Position numbers and translations under genes: made by a program. Under the pieces are notes generated by a model. It did not search any database. It saw only the letters and a list, made by a program, of their open reading frames with translations, and was not told where the DNA came from. Positions 23,921-33,233 of a stretch of DNA of 64,000 nucleotides are shown one piece after another (within the stretch, counting starts at the first letter, position 1; each line of letters starts with the position of its first letter). This DNA is from Hymenobacter sublimis (lineage in GTDB: Bacteria > Bacteroidota > Bacteroidia > Cytophagales > Hymenobacteraceae): the NCBI RefSeq assembly GCF_023101345.1, contig NZ_CP095848.1, positions 1,549,501 to 1,613,500 of the forward strand, written 5' to 3'.

Positions 23921-25120
23921 ATGTTTCGGCACTTGTTTAAACTTATCTGGAACCGCAAGCGCAACAACGCGCTGCTGGTGTCGGAAATCTTCTTCTCCTT
24001 CGTGGTGCTGTTTGGGGTCGGTACCATGCTCATCACCTTTGGCGCCAACTTTCTCTCGCCCCACGGCTTCGACTCCCAGCAGGTGTGGCGGCTTGAAATC
24101 AGGGCCGGGCAAAACGAGACCATGCCCCGCGCCGAGCTCGACGAGGTGCTGCGCCAGGTGAAGGCGCTGCCGGGCATCCGGCACGTGGCCCTCACCAGCG
24201 GCAACGTGCCGTTCACGTTCAGCACCAATACGTCGGAGTTTGCCTACCAGGGGCGAAAGTCGGGGCAATCCAACATTTATGACGCCGATGACCGCTACGC
24301 CCAGGCCCTGGGCCTGCAGCTGCGGGAAGGACGCTGGTTTGAGAAGGCCGACGACGGCAGCCACTACCGCCCGGTCGTCATCAGCCAGGACCTGCGCGAA
24401 AAGCTGTTCGGCCCCGAGCCCGCGCTGGGAAAAGTCTTTTCCTGGGTGGAGCCCGGCCCCAATCCCAAGCCCGAGGACGAGTTTCTGGTGACGGGCGTGG
24501 TAGAGAACGTGCGCATGGAAAACGACTTCAGTGCCCCCGTGCCCTCGATGTGGAAGCGCCTGCTGCCGTTTGACACCACACGCTGGGAAACGGCCAACGT
24601 GGTGGTGCGCGTGGCGCCCGGCGCGGGCGGCGAGCTGCAGGAAAAAATAGCCCGCACCGTGGCCGGCGTCACGCGCCAATGGACGACCATGGTGCGCGTG
24701 ATGGAAGATGACCGCCTGCACAAACGCCGCTACACGCTCGTGCCCGTGGTAGGTCTGGCCCTGGTGAGCGTATTCCTGATTGTGAACGTGGCCCTAGGCC
24801 TGTTCGGCGTGCTCTGGTACAACATCAGTCAGCGCCGGGCCGAAATTGGGCTGCGCCGGGCCATGGGCGCCACTGGGGCGGCCATCAGCTGGCAGTTTCT
24901 GGGCGAGATGCTGGTGGTAACGACCCTGGGCGTGGTGCTGGGCTGCCTGCTGGCGGCGCAGTTTCCGCTGCTGGGCGCTTTCAGCCTGGCCCCCGCGCTG
25001 TACCTGGCCGGCATGGGCGTGGCGGCCGTGGCCGTGTACCTGATTACGGCCCTCTGCGCGCTATACCCCAGCCGGCTGGCGGCCGCCATCCATCCGGCCG
25101 TGGCGCTGCGCGAAGAATAG
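23921..25120 (+). CDS. ABC transporter permease (MacB/FtsX type), second copy
   Basis: This 399-residue paralogue of the preceding permease begins MFRHLFKLIWNRKRNNALLV, has a periplasmic domain (about 45-270) and an FtsX-type three-helix end containing ISQRRAEIGLRRAMGATGAA. It lies 60 bp after the first permease gene. The two differ well beyond recent duplication, as expected for a heterodimer. It is followed 45 bp later by the regulator gene, so permeases and regulator are probably on one transcript. Confidence 0.88.
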   Translation: MFRHLFKLIWNRKRNNALLVSEIFFSFVVLFGVGTMLITFGANFLSPHGFDSQQVWRLEIRAGQNETMPRAELDEVLRQVKALPGIRHVALTSGNVPFTFSTNTSEFAYQGRKSGQSNIYDADDRYAQALGLQLREGRWFEKADDGSHYRPVVISQDLREKLFGPEPALGKVFSWVEPGPNPKPEDEFLVTGVVENVRMENDFSAPVPSMWKRLLPFDTTRWETANVVVRVAPGAGGELQEKIARTVAGVTRQWTTMVRVMEDDRLHKRRYTLVPVVGLALVSVFLIVNVALGLFGVLWYNISQRRAEIGLRRAMGATGAAISWQFLGEMLVVTTLGVVLGCLLAAQFPLLGAFSLAPALYLAGMGVAAVAVYLITALCALYPSRLAAAIHPAVALREE

Positions 25121-25165
25121 GGCGCCGCAAATTACCCGCCGATTTCCTTCCTTCGCCCCTGAGCT

Positions 25166-26548
25166 ATGATACTAATTGCCGACGACGACCTGGCCGTGCG
25201 CACTTCGCTGGGGCTGCTGCTGAAGCAGGCTCGCTACGCCACGCGCAGCGTAGCTACACCCGCTGAAGTGCTGAAGCAGGTAAGCGAGAGTCCGCCCCGC
25301 CTGCTGCTCCTGGACATGAACTTCTCCCTTGACACCAGCGGGCACGACGGCCTGCAGTTGCTAGCTCAGGTAAAGCGTTTGGTGCCGGCCCTGCCCGTGA
25401 TTCTGATTACCGGCTGGGGTAGCATCACGCTGGCCGTGGAAGGCATGAAGGCCGGCGCCGCCGAGTTTATCACCAAGCCCTGGCACAACGACTCCCTGCT
25501 GCAAACCATCCGCACAATTCTAGCCCTGCACGAGCCGGACCCCGACGCCGACCCCACTGCCTTTTCCCGCCGCCAACTCGATAAGCAGTACAATTTCCGC
25601 GGAATTGTGGGCCAGGATGTGCGCCTGTTGCAGGTATTGCGCAACGTAGGGCAGGTAGCGGCCACCGATGCTTCCGTGCTCATCGAGGGCGAATCGGGGA
25701 CGGGCAAGGAGCTGATTGCGGAGGCCGTGCACCAGAACAGCCAACGCCGCCGCCAGCCCTTCGTGAAAGTAAATTTGGGCGGCATTTCGGCCTCTTTGTT
25801 TGAAAGCGAGATGTTTGGCCACCGCCGCGGGGCCTTCACTGATGCCAAAACCGACCGGGTGGGCCGTTTTGAGCTAGCTAATGGTGGTACTATTTTCCTG
25901 GACGAAATTGGGGAGCTGGACCTCGGTAGCCAGGTAAAGCTGCTGCGGGTGCTGCAAGACCGCACCTACGAGGTGCTCGGCGACAGTAAGCCGCGCCGCC
26001 TCGACATCCGGGTTATCTGCGCCACGAACCGCAACCTGGCCGAAATGGTGCAGCAGGGTCGCTTTCGCGAGGATCTGTTTTACCGCATCAACCTGATTAC
26101 CGTGCGCTTGCCTGCCCTGCGCGAGCGGCCCCAGGACATTCCGCTGCTGGTGCAGCACTTCGTGGATGGGCTGCGCGCTACCTACAACCGCCCGGCCCTG
26201 AAGGTAGGCACCCGCGCCCAGCACTGGCTGCAGGAGCAACCCTTGCCCGGCAATATCCGGGAGCTCAAAAACCTGGTGGAGCGCGCCGTGCTGGTCAGTG
26301 GCAAGGACGAACTGGGCCCCGATGATTTTCAGGCCCAGTTCCAACGCGCCCCCGCCCGCTCCGCCGAGGTCGGCGAGCTACCCGAGCCCGGCACCATTAC
26401 CCTCGACGAGCTAGAAGCCCAAATGATTCGCCGCACCCTGGAGCACTACAGCGGCAACATCAGCCGCGTGGCTAAAGCCCTGGGTCTGAGCCGCGGCGCC
26501 CTTTACCGTAGGCTGGAAAAATACGCTATTCCGTTTGATGCGGAGTAG
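25166..26548 (+). CDS. Sigma-54-dependent response regulator (NtrC family)
   Basis: The 460-residue protein has a receiver domain (1-120; acidic D6-D8, phospho-acceptor D50 in LLLLDM, Lys104 in ITKPW), an AAA+ domain (about 143-375; Walker A GESGTGKE 175-182, Walker B GTIFLDEIGEL 241-251) and a Fis-type HTH (about 420-455, NISRVAKALGLSRGALYRRL). The sigma-54 contact loop reads GAFTDA (222-227) rather than GAFTGA, a substitution I recall as common in Bacteroidetes. It most likely binds the TGTCC-N6-GGACA repeats upstream of 18674 and 21757 and activates its own operon. The kinase gene follows. Confidence 0.93.
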   Translation: MILIADDDLAVRTSLGLLLKQARYATRSVATPAEVLKQVSESPPRLLLLDMNFSLDTSGHDGLQLLAQVKRLVPALPVILITGWGSITLAVEGMKAGAAEFITKPWHNDSLLQTIRTILALHEPDPDADPTAFSRRQLDKQYNFRGIVGQDVRLLQVLRNVGQVAATDASVLIEGESGTGKELIAEAVHQNSQRRRQPFVKVNLGGISASLFESEMFGHRRGAFTDAKTDRVGRFELANGGTIFLDEIGELDLGSQVKLLRVLQDRTYEVLGDSKPRRLDIRVICATNRNLAEMVQQGRFREDLFYRINLITVRLPALRERPQDIPLLVQHFVDGLRATYNRPALKVGTRAQHWLQEQPLPGNIRELKNLVERAVLVSGKDELGPDDFQAQFQRAPARSAEVGELPEPGTITLDELEAQMIRRTLEHYSGNISRVAKALGLSRGALYRRLEKYAIPFDAE

Positions 26549-26573
26549 CTGCGGGCAGGCATGGGGCACAAGT

Positions 26574-26617
26574 AAAACCCGGCTTCCTCCTCCGCGTGAG
26601 GAGAGGAGCTGGGTTTT
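26574..26617 (+). terminator. Hairpin between regulator and kinase genes, possible attenuating terminator
   Basis: AAAACCC at 26574 pairs with GGGTTTT ending at 26617, with a near-complete inner stem of GGCTTCCTCCTC against GAGGAGAGGAGCT. The T tract is short and interrupted. It would lower expression of the kinase relative to the regulator and transporter. Confidence 0.5.
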
Positions 26618-26654
26618 AATTCTAGTTTAGAGCACTATCATTTCACCGGCTTTC

Positions 26655-27956
26655 ATGTCTCTGCGCACCAAATTCGTCCTGTTCGTTGTCCTGATTCATG
26701 CGGTGCTTATTGTGCTGGCGGGGCAGGTAATGCGCACCAACGCGCCGTTGTTTGTGGGCCTGGAGGTGCTACTGGCCGTTAGTATTCTGCTCACGGTGCA
26801 GCTCTACAAGGGCTTTGTGCGGCCCTTCCACCTGATTGCGGCCGGCACCGAAGCCATCCGGGCCAAGGATTTCTCCATGAAGTTTGTGCCGGTAGGGCAG
26901 CGCGAAATGGACCAGCTTATTGATGTGTACAACCACATGATTGAGGAGCTGCGCAAGGAACGCGTCACTCAGCACGAGAAAAGCTACCTGCTGGAAAGTC
27001 TAATTCAAGCCTCTCCAGCCGGCGTGCTACTGCTCACCTTCGACGGCCGGATTGAGGGCGTGAACCCAGCCGCCGAGCGGATGCTAAACCTGCCGGCCGC
27101 GCAGCTGCTCGGGCAGGAGCCCGCCTACCTGCCCGGCGACTGGGGTAGTACGCTGGCCAACCTGTCGGAGCAGGCGCCGCAGGTGGTGCAGCTCTCCGGC
27201 ATTCAGACCTACCGTGCCCACTGTTCCCGCTTTATTGACCGGGGATTTTCGCGCCGCTTCATTGTGCTGGAGGAGCTAACCCAGGACCTGATTCGGCAGG
27301 AAAAACAGGCCTACGAGAAGCTGATCCGGATGATGTCGCACGAAATCAACAACTCCATCGGCGCCATCAACTCCATTCTGCAGAGCTTCCACCACTACGC
27401 GCCCCAGCTCCGCCCCGATGACCAGCCCGATTTTACGGAGGCCCTCGACGTGTCCATCAGTCGCAATACCCACCTGGCCAACTTCATTGCCAACTTCGCC
27501 AACCTCGTGCGCCTGCCCTTGCCCCAGTGCCACCCCACCGATGTGCACGAGCTGCTGCGCACCACTGAGCGGCTACTGCACGTGCAAGCTGGGCGCCGGC
27601 GCATTCACTGGCACACTGATTTCGCGCCTGGCCCGCTGGTTGTCCGCCTGGATGCCCAGCAGTTGGAGCAGGCTCTGCTCAATATCTGCAAGAATGCCCT
27701 AGAAGCCATTGGCGAAGAAGGTAACCTGTGGGTGCGCACCAGCCGGGAGCCCGCCTGCATCAGCATTGAAAACGACGGCCCCGGCATTCCGCCCGAGGTG
27801 CAGCGCCGCTTGTTCACGCCCTTCTTTAGCACCAAGCGCGACGGCCAGGGCATCGGCCTGACCCTGGTGCGCGACATTCTACTGGCCCACGGCTTTTCGT
27901 TCGAGCTGGCTCCAACGCCGCACGGTACTACCGCCTTCACCATCCGGTTGGCTTAG
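26655..27956 (+). CDS. Sensor histidine kinase partner of the sigma-54 regulator
   Basis: The 433-residue kinase has two membrane helices (about 6-24 and 31-50) with almost no periplasmic part between them, then a HAMP-like segment (about 52-105), a PAS domain (about 110-205), a dimerisation/phosphoacceptor helix with H229 in MMSHEINNSIG, and an HATPase_c domain (NICKNALEAIG N-box, ENDGPGIPPEVQ G1, GQGIGLTLVRDILLAHG G2). The short loop suggests it senses a signal within the membrane or cytoplasm rather than a periplasmic ligand. It should phosphorylate D50 of the preceding regulator. Confidence 0.9.
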   Translation: MSLRTKFVLFVVLIHAVLIVLAGQVMRTNAPLFVGLEVLLAVSILLTVQLYKGFVRPFHLIAAGTEAIRAKDFSMKFVPVGQREMDQLIDVYNHMIEELRKERVTQHEKSYLLESLIQASPAGVLLLTFDGRIEGVNPAAERMLNLPAAQLLGQEPAYLPGDWGSTLANLSEQAPQVVQLSGIQTYRAHCSRFIDRGFSRRFIVLEELTQDLIRQEKQAYEKLIRMMSHEINNSIGAINSILQSFHHYAPQLRPDDQPDFTEALDVSISRNTHLANFIANFANLVRLPLPQCHPTDVHELLRTTERLLHVQAGRRRIHWHTDFAPGPLVVRLDAQQLEQALLNICKNALEAIGEEGNLWVRTSREPACISIENDGPGIPPEVQRRLFTPFFSTKRDGQGIGLTLVRDILLAHGFSFELAPTPHGTTAFTIRLA

Positions 27957-28078
27957 CGCAAGCCAGTGAAACTAACGGTAGGGGCCAAACACTACAGCGC
28001 CCACGCCGTGTAGTTGCCAGCTATAGTAACTACGTAGCGTGGGCGCCGGATAACGGATGGTTCGATAATTGGCTTTCC

Positions 28079-29536
28079 TTATTTGCGCTTCACCGGCGCG
28101 GCGGGCTTGCGGGTAGGAGCGGGCCGGCCAGCAGGAGGTGTTGCATCGGTAGCTACCTGCCCGTTGCGGAAGGTTTTCTTTTCCTGCACCGTCTTGCCAT
28201 CGGGGGCGAAATAGCTCCATACGCCGGTTTCCTTGCCATTGCGGAAGGCCCCGGTTATTTCGGGCGTGCCATCCTCCCGCAGCTGGCGGAAGGGGCCCAT
28301 CTTGAGGCCTTTCACGTAGGTAGTCTCCGCTTTAAGCTTGCCAGAAGGGTAGAATTCCTGCCCCAGTCCTATGGGCTTGCTGTTTTCGAAGGTCAGCTTG
28401 CTTTGCACGGTGCCGGTGGGGTAGTAGGTAAGTTGCTCGCCGGCCAGCTTGCCATTCACGTAGGTTTCCTGCTTTTGCACCTGCTTGCCGCCGGGGTGAA
28501 AGGTACGCCACTGGCCTGCGGGCTGGCCGTTCTTGTACTGTTGCTCTTCCTTAGGGAGGCCGTCCTCGTAATAAGCCGTAATGCGCCGGTCGCGGCCCTG
28601 GTTGGCGTACTCAATCTTCTGCTGGGCTTTTCCCGACTCATAGAAATCCTGCTGGGTGCCCACCAGCACGCCCTGGCGGTAGGTTTGGGTGCTTTTCACG
28701 GCCCCGCTTTCGTAGTAAGATTTCGCCGGTCCATCGAGGTTGCTGGTACCCCCGGCCAAGTTTTTGGCTTGCTTGGTCAGATCGTCGGCCAAGGGGTTTT
28801 TTACGGCCCTGCCCACCAGGGTAGCGGGGGCGTAGGTGCCCTCTGTGCGCAGCTTGCCCGAGCGGTAGAAGCTGCGGTAGCTGCCCTTGCCGCTTTTATC
28901 GGCCTGCACGTCCGTTTCTACCTGGCCGTTGTCGTAGTACGTTTTATAGGGGCCCGCCAGCAATCCTTTGCTGTACACTCCCTCACTTTGCAGCTGACCG
29001 TTTTCAAAGTAGGTTTTCACTGGCCCGTTGGCTTGCCCGTTCTGGTAGGTGATTTCCACCCGGGGCTTGCCCGACGGATACAACTCCCGGATGGCCCCGG
29101 CGGGCTGGCCGTTGCTGAGCGTGGTTTCCAGCTTTACTTCCCCGCTAGGGTGGTAGTAGCGTAGCGTGCCCGTCGGCTGATCGTCCTGGTAGGTGCCTTC
29201 CTGGGCGATTTTGCCGGTGGGGTAATACGTTTTGAAAGGGCCCTGGCGGACGCCCTGCTGGTAGGTGACCTCCAGCCGCCGGCCGCCGGTAGGATGAAAC
29301 TCTACGTAGGCTGAGTCGCGCTTCCCATCGGTGTAGCGAGTTTGGGCCTCCAGCTTGCCAGAGTAGTAAAACCGCTTGTAGGGGCCCTGCATGACGGTAT
29401 CAGCAGCTACCAGAGCCGAGAATATTTCCCGCTTGCGGGTATTCGTAGAATCGAAATAGGTAGTGAGGCGTCGCAGCTTCTGGGCCTGAGCGGCCGTGGA
29501 AGTTAGCAGCAGCAGAGCAAGGGCAAGTCGTTTCAT
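28079..29536 (-). CDS. Secreted YwqK/MORN-like repeat protein
   Basis: The 485-residue protein has a signal peptide (MKRLALALLLLTSTAAQAQ) and about 16 tandem repeats of roughly 23 residues of the form G-x-x-K-T-Y-Y-x-x-G-x-x-x-x-E-x-x-Y-x-x-G, for example GPFKTYYPTGKIAQEGTYQD and GPYKTYYDNGQVETD. This is the toxin-antitoxin-like YwqK / MORN-repeat family. Automated labels often say antitoxin, but the signal peptide argues against a cytoplasmic antitoxin role here. The C-terminus is Pro/Lys/Arg rich. The ATG at 29536 is chosen for the signal peptide; the frame runs open to 29683. Function unknown. Confidence 0.82.
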   Translation of the reverse strand: MKRLALALLLLTSTAAQAQKLRRLTTYFDSTNTRKREIFSALVAADTVMQGPYKRFYYSGKLEAQTRYTDGKRDSAYVEFHPTGGRRLEVTYQQGVRQGPFKTYYPTGKIAQEGTYQDDQPTGTLRYYHPSGEVKLETTLSNGQPAGAIRELYPSGKPRVEITYQNGQANGPVKTYFENGQLQSEGVYSKGLLAGPYKTYYDNGQVETDVQADKSGKGSYRSFYRSGKLRTEGTYAPATLVGRAVKNPLADDLTKQAKNLAGGTSNLDGPAKSYYESGAVKSTQTYRQGVLVGTQQDFYESGKAQQKIEYANQGRDRRITAYYEDGLPKEEQQYKNGQPAGQWRTFHPGGKQVQKQETYVNGKLAGEQLTYYPTGTVQSKLTFENSKPIGLGQEFYPSGKLKAETTYVKGLKMGPFRQLREDGTPEITGAFRNGKETGVWSYFAPDGKTVQEKKTFRNGQVATDATPPAGRPAPTRKPAAPVKRK

Positions 29537-29668
29537 AGGCGCAAGAACGCAGTAAAGCAGAAAGTATTTTCGAATGACAACCGGTGGCAAGGGGTAGCGG
29601 GTAGGTAAAATCAGCCGAACGATACGCACCCATTCACCCCAAACCATGCATCTGCTACCCGCAAAACA

Positions 29669-29698
29669 AAAGCCCTGCCGCAAATGCAGCAGGGCTTT
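29669..29698. terminator. Intrinsic terminator of the thiolase gene
   Basis: AAAGCCCTGC pairs with GCAGGGCTTT across a short loop, 59 bp beyond the thiolase stop codon. Confidence 0.75.
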
Positions 29699-29756
29699 AC
29701 CACCTGAATCAGGCAGAAAGTCCGGCGAATTCGGAAAACCCGCCGGAAGTCTGGGC

Positions 29757-30938
29757 TTACAGTTTTTCTACCACGAGGCTGCTGGCTCCGCCGCCCCCGT
29801 TGCAGATGCCGGCTACTCCAATTTTGCCGCCCTCGTTGTGCAGCACATTTACCAGGGTAGTAACGATGCGCGCGCCCGAAGCGCCCAGCGGGTGCCCCAA
29901 CGATACAGCGCCGCCGTAAGGGTTCACCTTGATTCCCTCCAGTTCCAGCAGCTTGTTGTTGGCCAGCGAAACCACCGAGAAAGCCTCGTTGATTTCGTAG
30001 AAATCAACATCCTTGGCCTCCAGACCGGCGTGCTTCAGCGCTTTGGGAATTGCCAGGGCTGGGGAAGTGGTAAACCACTCCGGAGCCTGCTCGGCATCAG
30101 CGAAGCCCCGAATCAAGGCCAGGGGCTTCACGCCCAGTTGCTCGGCCTTCTCCCGACTCATGAGCAGCACGGCGGCGGCCCCATCATTAAGCGTAGAAGC
30201 GTTGGCGGCCGTTACGGTGCCTTCTTTGCCGAAAGCCGGCTTCAGGCCCGCAAACTTGGTGAAATCAGCCTTGGTGTACTCCTCATCGTCGCTGATGACG
30301 GTTTCCTTACCGCGTACCGTAATGGTTACGGGCACGATTTCGTCTTTCTTTTTGCCAGCTTTAGCAGCAGCGGCGCTCCGCTCGTAGCTCTGCTGGGCAA
30401 AGGCGTCCTGCTCCTCGCGGGTGATGCCGTAGTGGGTGGCGGTGCGGTCGGCGGCTACACCCATGGCGAAATCGTGGTAGGGGTCCCACAGGCCGTCCTT
30501 CATCAGACCGTCAATCATCTGGCCATGACCGTACTTGGCGCCAAAACGGGCCTTATCGAGGTAGTAAGGTACATTCGACATGCTTTCCATGCCACCCGCC
30601 AGCACTACCTCCGACTGCCCCAGCATAATAGCTTGGGCTCCGAACATGATGGCTTTGGTGCCGGAAGCACACACCTTGTTAACCGTGGTGCACTCTACCG
30701 TGTCTGGCAGGCCAGCTTTCTTGGCAGCTTGCCGGGCAGGAGCCTGGCCCAGGTTAGCAGAAATAACGTTGCCCATTATCACCTGATCAACTTCCTGACC
30801 GTCAATGCCGGCTTTTTCCAGCGCGCCTTTCAGGGCAATGGCCCCCAGTTCAGTGGCCGACAATGAGGCCAAACTGCCCCCAAATGAGCCAATGGGCGTG
30901 CGCACGGCGGCTACAATTACTACTTCCTTGATTTGCAT
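29757..30938 (-). CDS. Acetyl-CoA acetyltransferase (thiolase)
   Basis: The 393-residue enzyme condenses or cleaves acyl-CoA. The acylated nucleophile C90 sits in TTVNKVCASGTKAIMFG. GHPLGASGARI supplies the catalytic His near 348, and GVAGICNGGGGAS the second Cys near 378. NEAF is present in YEINEAFSVV. The length and the N-terminal VVIVAAVRTPIGSFGG are standard for biosynthetic thiolase II (AtoB/PhaA type), but a beta-oxidation thiolase cannot be excluded. No fatty-acid or polyhydroxyalkanoate genes are adjacent. Confidence 0.9.
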   Translation of the reverse strand: MQIKEVVIVAAVRTPIGSFGGSLASLSATELGAIALKGALEKAGIDGQEVDQVIMGNVISANLGQAPARQAAKKAGLPDTVECTTVNKVCASGTKAIMFGAQAIMLGQSEVVLAGGMESMSNVPYYLDKARFGAKYGHGQMIDGLMKDGLWDPYHDFAMGVAADRTATHYGITREEQDAFAQQSYERSAAAAKAGKKKDEIVPVTITVRGKETVISDDEEYTKADFTKFAGLKPAFGKEGTVTAANASTLNDGAAAVLLMSREKAEQLGVKPLALIRGFADAEQAPEWFTTSPALAIPKALKHAGLEAKDVDFYEINEAFSVVSLANNKLLELEGIKVNPYGGAVSLGHPLGASGARIVTTLVNVLHNEGGKIGVAGICNGGGGASSLVVEKL

Positions 30939-31095
30939 AAATTGAATGGGTGGAATGGTTTGGTTTTGGGTGGGCTGCTTTCCCGTAAAGGTAGGAATTC
31001 GGCCAATAGGGTAGGAGAGGCGTAGGCTAGAGCAAGCAGGCCCTGCGCCTTAGTGTTCAGCTACTGCCGTTGCCCAGAGTTAAGCTGCTATGAAC

Positions 31096-32061
31096 TTACC
31101 AGCCCGGCTTGCCTTTGGGGGCTGGGGCAGTGGCTTTGCGGGGTAACTGCTGCAGGTACTGCTGCTCCGCCGTGTGCAGGGCTTCTAGTAGCTGGCGCGC
31201 CTGGCCTGGACTCAAGTTCATTTGCTGCAAACGGGCCCGTTGCGTTTGGGTGTTTGCTTCGGCGTTGGTAGCGGCCTCAGTTCCTCCCCGCCGACTTGAG
31301 CCGCCCGGCGCTTCCGGGCCGCTTTCCGCATCGCTCAGCCCGCGCACCGAGCCCGGCTCACTACCTCGGCTCACACTGCGCTGAGGCCCTGCTCCTGGCC
31401 GGAATCCTTGGTTGACGGAGCTGCCGGGAGTGGCTGAAGGTTGGGTTGGGTTACGCTGACCGGCGGGGTCAGTCTGGGGTTGAGGAGCTGAGCTAGGGTC
31501 TTGTGGTCGGGCAGGGTCTGGGAGGCTACCCGCCTGGTCAGTGCCGGCGCGTGGGGTAGGGGTAGGCGTTGGGCTGTTTTGGGGGCTGCCATCCGTGCCG
31601 GGCGGGGGCGTTTGGGGTGCGGCCGCTCGTCGCTCCAGAAAGGCGCGGAGGGCTTCGTAGTTGTAGCGAGCATCCTGATTGGCCGGGTTGGCTACTAGTG
31701 CCTGTCGCAGCAACCCTACTGCTTGTACATAATCGTGCTGAGCAGCGGCCAGCGCCGCTAATTGCTGCAACGCTACGCTCCGAATGCCGGGTGTTTTGCT
31801 GGTTACCAATCGGCTGTAGTAACCACGGGCCGCGCCCGGCTCCCCGGCCCGCGCCGTAGCGTGCGCCAGATTTAGCCACACTACATCTTCGCGGGAGCCC
31901 AGCGTAACGGCTGCGGTTTTATAAGCAGCCGCGGCCGCGGCGTACTCCCGGCGCGCATAGGCCGCGGCCCCTTGTCGAATGGCTTCATTGCGGTCGTGAA
32001 TGCGGGTTAAGCCGCCCCAGGTGCTGAGCAGCAGCATGCCACCTAACAGGGTGTTTTTCAC
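31096..32061 (-). CDS. batC: BatC-like TPR protein (aerotolerance-type operon)
   Basis: The 321-residue protein has an N-terminal hydrophobic segment, TPR-like helices (about 28-150; AAYARREYAAAAAAYKTAAV, YVQAVGLLRQALVANPANQD), a long Pro/Gln/Ser-rich low-complexity stretch (about 165-265) and a C-terminal helix LQQMNLSPGQARQLLEALHT typical of BatC. It starts with a GTG that overlaps the TGA of batB in a GTGA junction, so translation is coupled. Bat proteins are membrane-associated; in Bacteroides they were linked to oxygen tolerance. The usual moxR, batA, batD and batE genes are not nearby. Confidence 0.72.
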   Translation of the reverse strand: MKNTLLGGMLLLSTWGGLTRIHDRNEAIRQGAAAYARREYAAAAAAYKTAAVTLGSREDVVWLNLAHATARAGEPGAARGYYSRLVTSKTPGIRSVALQQLAALAAAQHDYVQAVGLLRQALVANPANQDARYNYEALRAFLERRAAAPQTPPPGTDGSPQNSPTPTPTPRAGTDQAGSLPDPARPQDPSSAPQPQTDPAGQRNPTQPSATPGSSVNQGFRPGAGPQRSVSRGSEPGSVRGLSDAESGPEAPGGSSRRGGTEAATNAEANTQTQRARLQQMNLSPGQARQLLEALHTAEQQYLQQLPRKATAPAPKGKPGW

Positions 32062-33053
32062 GGCCGAATCACTTTTACGGTAATTAATACATCGAGTAGT
32101 AGCAGCAGCAGGCCTAGTACCAAGGGGTAGCGGTACCGATTGTCGGCCACGGCTACCGTGCGAACTTGCTCTGCCTGGCCTTCTACGCGGTTAAGCGCAT
32201 TTAGCAGCAACGGAAACTCATTCCGCCGATCCGTGAGTTCAAAATACTGTCCCCCGGTCTGCTCCGCCAACCGGCGCAAGGGTACTGGAGCCAGCCGGGT
32301 GACAACTTCCCGGCCCCGGGCATCGCGCAAGTAGCCCCGCCCCCCGGTTTGTGGGATGCGGCTGCCTTCCACGGAGCCCACCCCCATTGGAAATACCCGC
32401 GTGCCGGAGCGTGCCAGAACGCGCACCGTGGGCTCCAGATTCTCCCCGAAATCTTCCCCGTCCGTTACCAGCACAATAGCAGTAGCGCGGGGTATTGCTG
32501 CCGGGGTGGTCGTCTGCGTGCTACCCAAGCGCTGCAGCACCAACTCCAGCGGCGGCGCCAAATCAGTGCTACCGGCGGGCACCAGTGAAGTTTGGAGTGT
32601 GCGCAAAAAGAGCTGTAAGGCGGCCTGATCGTAGGTGAGGGGGCACTGCACGTAGGCTTCGCCGGCAAATACAATCAACCCCAGCCGGTCGGCCTGAAAA
32701 CGGCTGATTAGAGTGCTCAGCTCCGACTTCGCTTTTTGCAAGCGGGAAGGCGCTACATCCACCGCATTCATGGAACGAGAAAGGTCTACCAACAGCCACA
32801 CATCCTTGCCCGCCGTGCGAACGGGGCGTTGGGTAAGCCCGTACGCCGGACCCAGTAGTGCGGCGCCCAGCAGGCTCACATATAGCAGCCGCAGCCCCAG
32901 CTTCCAGCCCAGTCGCCAGCCGCGCTGCCCCAGCGGAGCCGCCAGCCGACGGGTTCTTAGGGCGTAGCCGAGGTAGAAAAGAAAAAAAAAGAGGACCACC
33001 AACCCCTCGGGCCAGCCCAGCGGATACGCCCAGTTCAGCACGATGGTAACCAC
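32058..33053 (-). CDS. batB: BatB-like VWA-domain membrane protein
   Basis: The 331-residue protein has N-terminal helices (about 16-31 and 56-71), a von Willebrand A domain (about 84-290) with the complete MIDAS start DLSRS at 90-94 and LVTDGEDFGEN later, and a C-terminal helix (about 308-326). This is the BatB architecture. A stop codon directly precedes the GTG at 33053 in frame, so GTG is the only reasonable start. A TACTTTTG promoter lies about 25 bp upstream. It forms a two-gene unit with batC. Confidence 0.8.
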   Translation of the reverse strand: MVTIVLNWAYPLGWPEGLVVLFFFLFYLGYALRTRRLAAPLGQRGWRLGWKLGLRLLYVSLLGAALLGPAYGLTQRPVRTAGKDVWLLVDLSRSMNAVDVAPSRLQKAKSELSTLISRFQADRLGLIVFAGEAYVQCPLTYDQAALQLFLRTLQTSLVPAGSTDLAPPLELVLQRLGSTQTTTPAAIPRATAIVLVTDGEDFGENLEPTVRVLARSGTRVFPMGVGSVEGSRIPQTGGRGYLRDARGREVVTRLAPVPLRRLAEQTGGQYFELTDRRNEFPLLLNALNRVEGQAEQVRTVAVADNRYRYPLVLGLLLLLLDVLITVKVIRP

Positions 33054-33077
33054 TTATTGTTCACAATACAAGCGCCG

Positions 33078-33085
33078 CAAAAGTA
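33078..33085 (-). promoter_or_regulatory. -7 promoter box (TACTTTTG) for batB-batC
   Basis: CAAAAGTA on the plus strand reads TACTTTTG on the minus strand, matching TAnnTTTG, 25 bp before the batB GTG. Confidence 0.5.
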
Positions 33086-33173
33086 AGGTTGAGCCGGAGA
33101 ATTTAGGAGTTAAAAATGCCCTCTGCGGCTCGCAATGCAACGGCAAGATGGAAGATATTTTTTTTGAAAAGGG

Positions 33174-33202
33174 TTTGTTTCTCCATTCCGCTTGTATATT
33201 TG
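33174..33202 (+). promoter_or_regulatory. Promoter of the tRNA cluster
   Basis: TTTG at 33174-33177 and TATATTTG at 33195-33202, spacer 17, match the Bacteroidetes -33/-7 promoter. The first tRNA starts 32 bp downstream. Confidence 0.7.
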
Positions 33203-33233
33203 CACACCTTTCAGCCGGAAAGGAGTTCCACCT

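Noticed and set aside
28079..29536. YwqK repeats as an antitoxin of a toxin-antitoxin pair
   Set aside because: The protein has a signal peptide and no toxin gene lies next to it; the label comes from family naming only.
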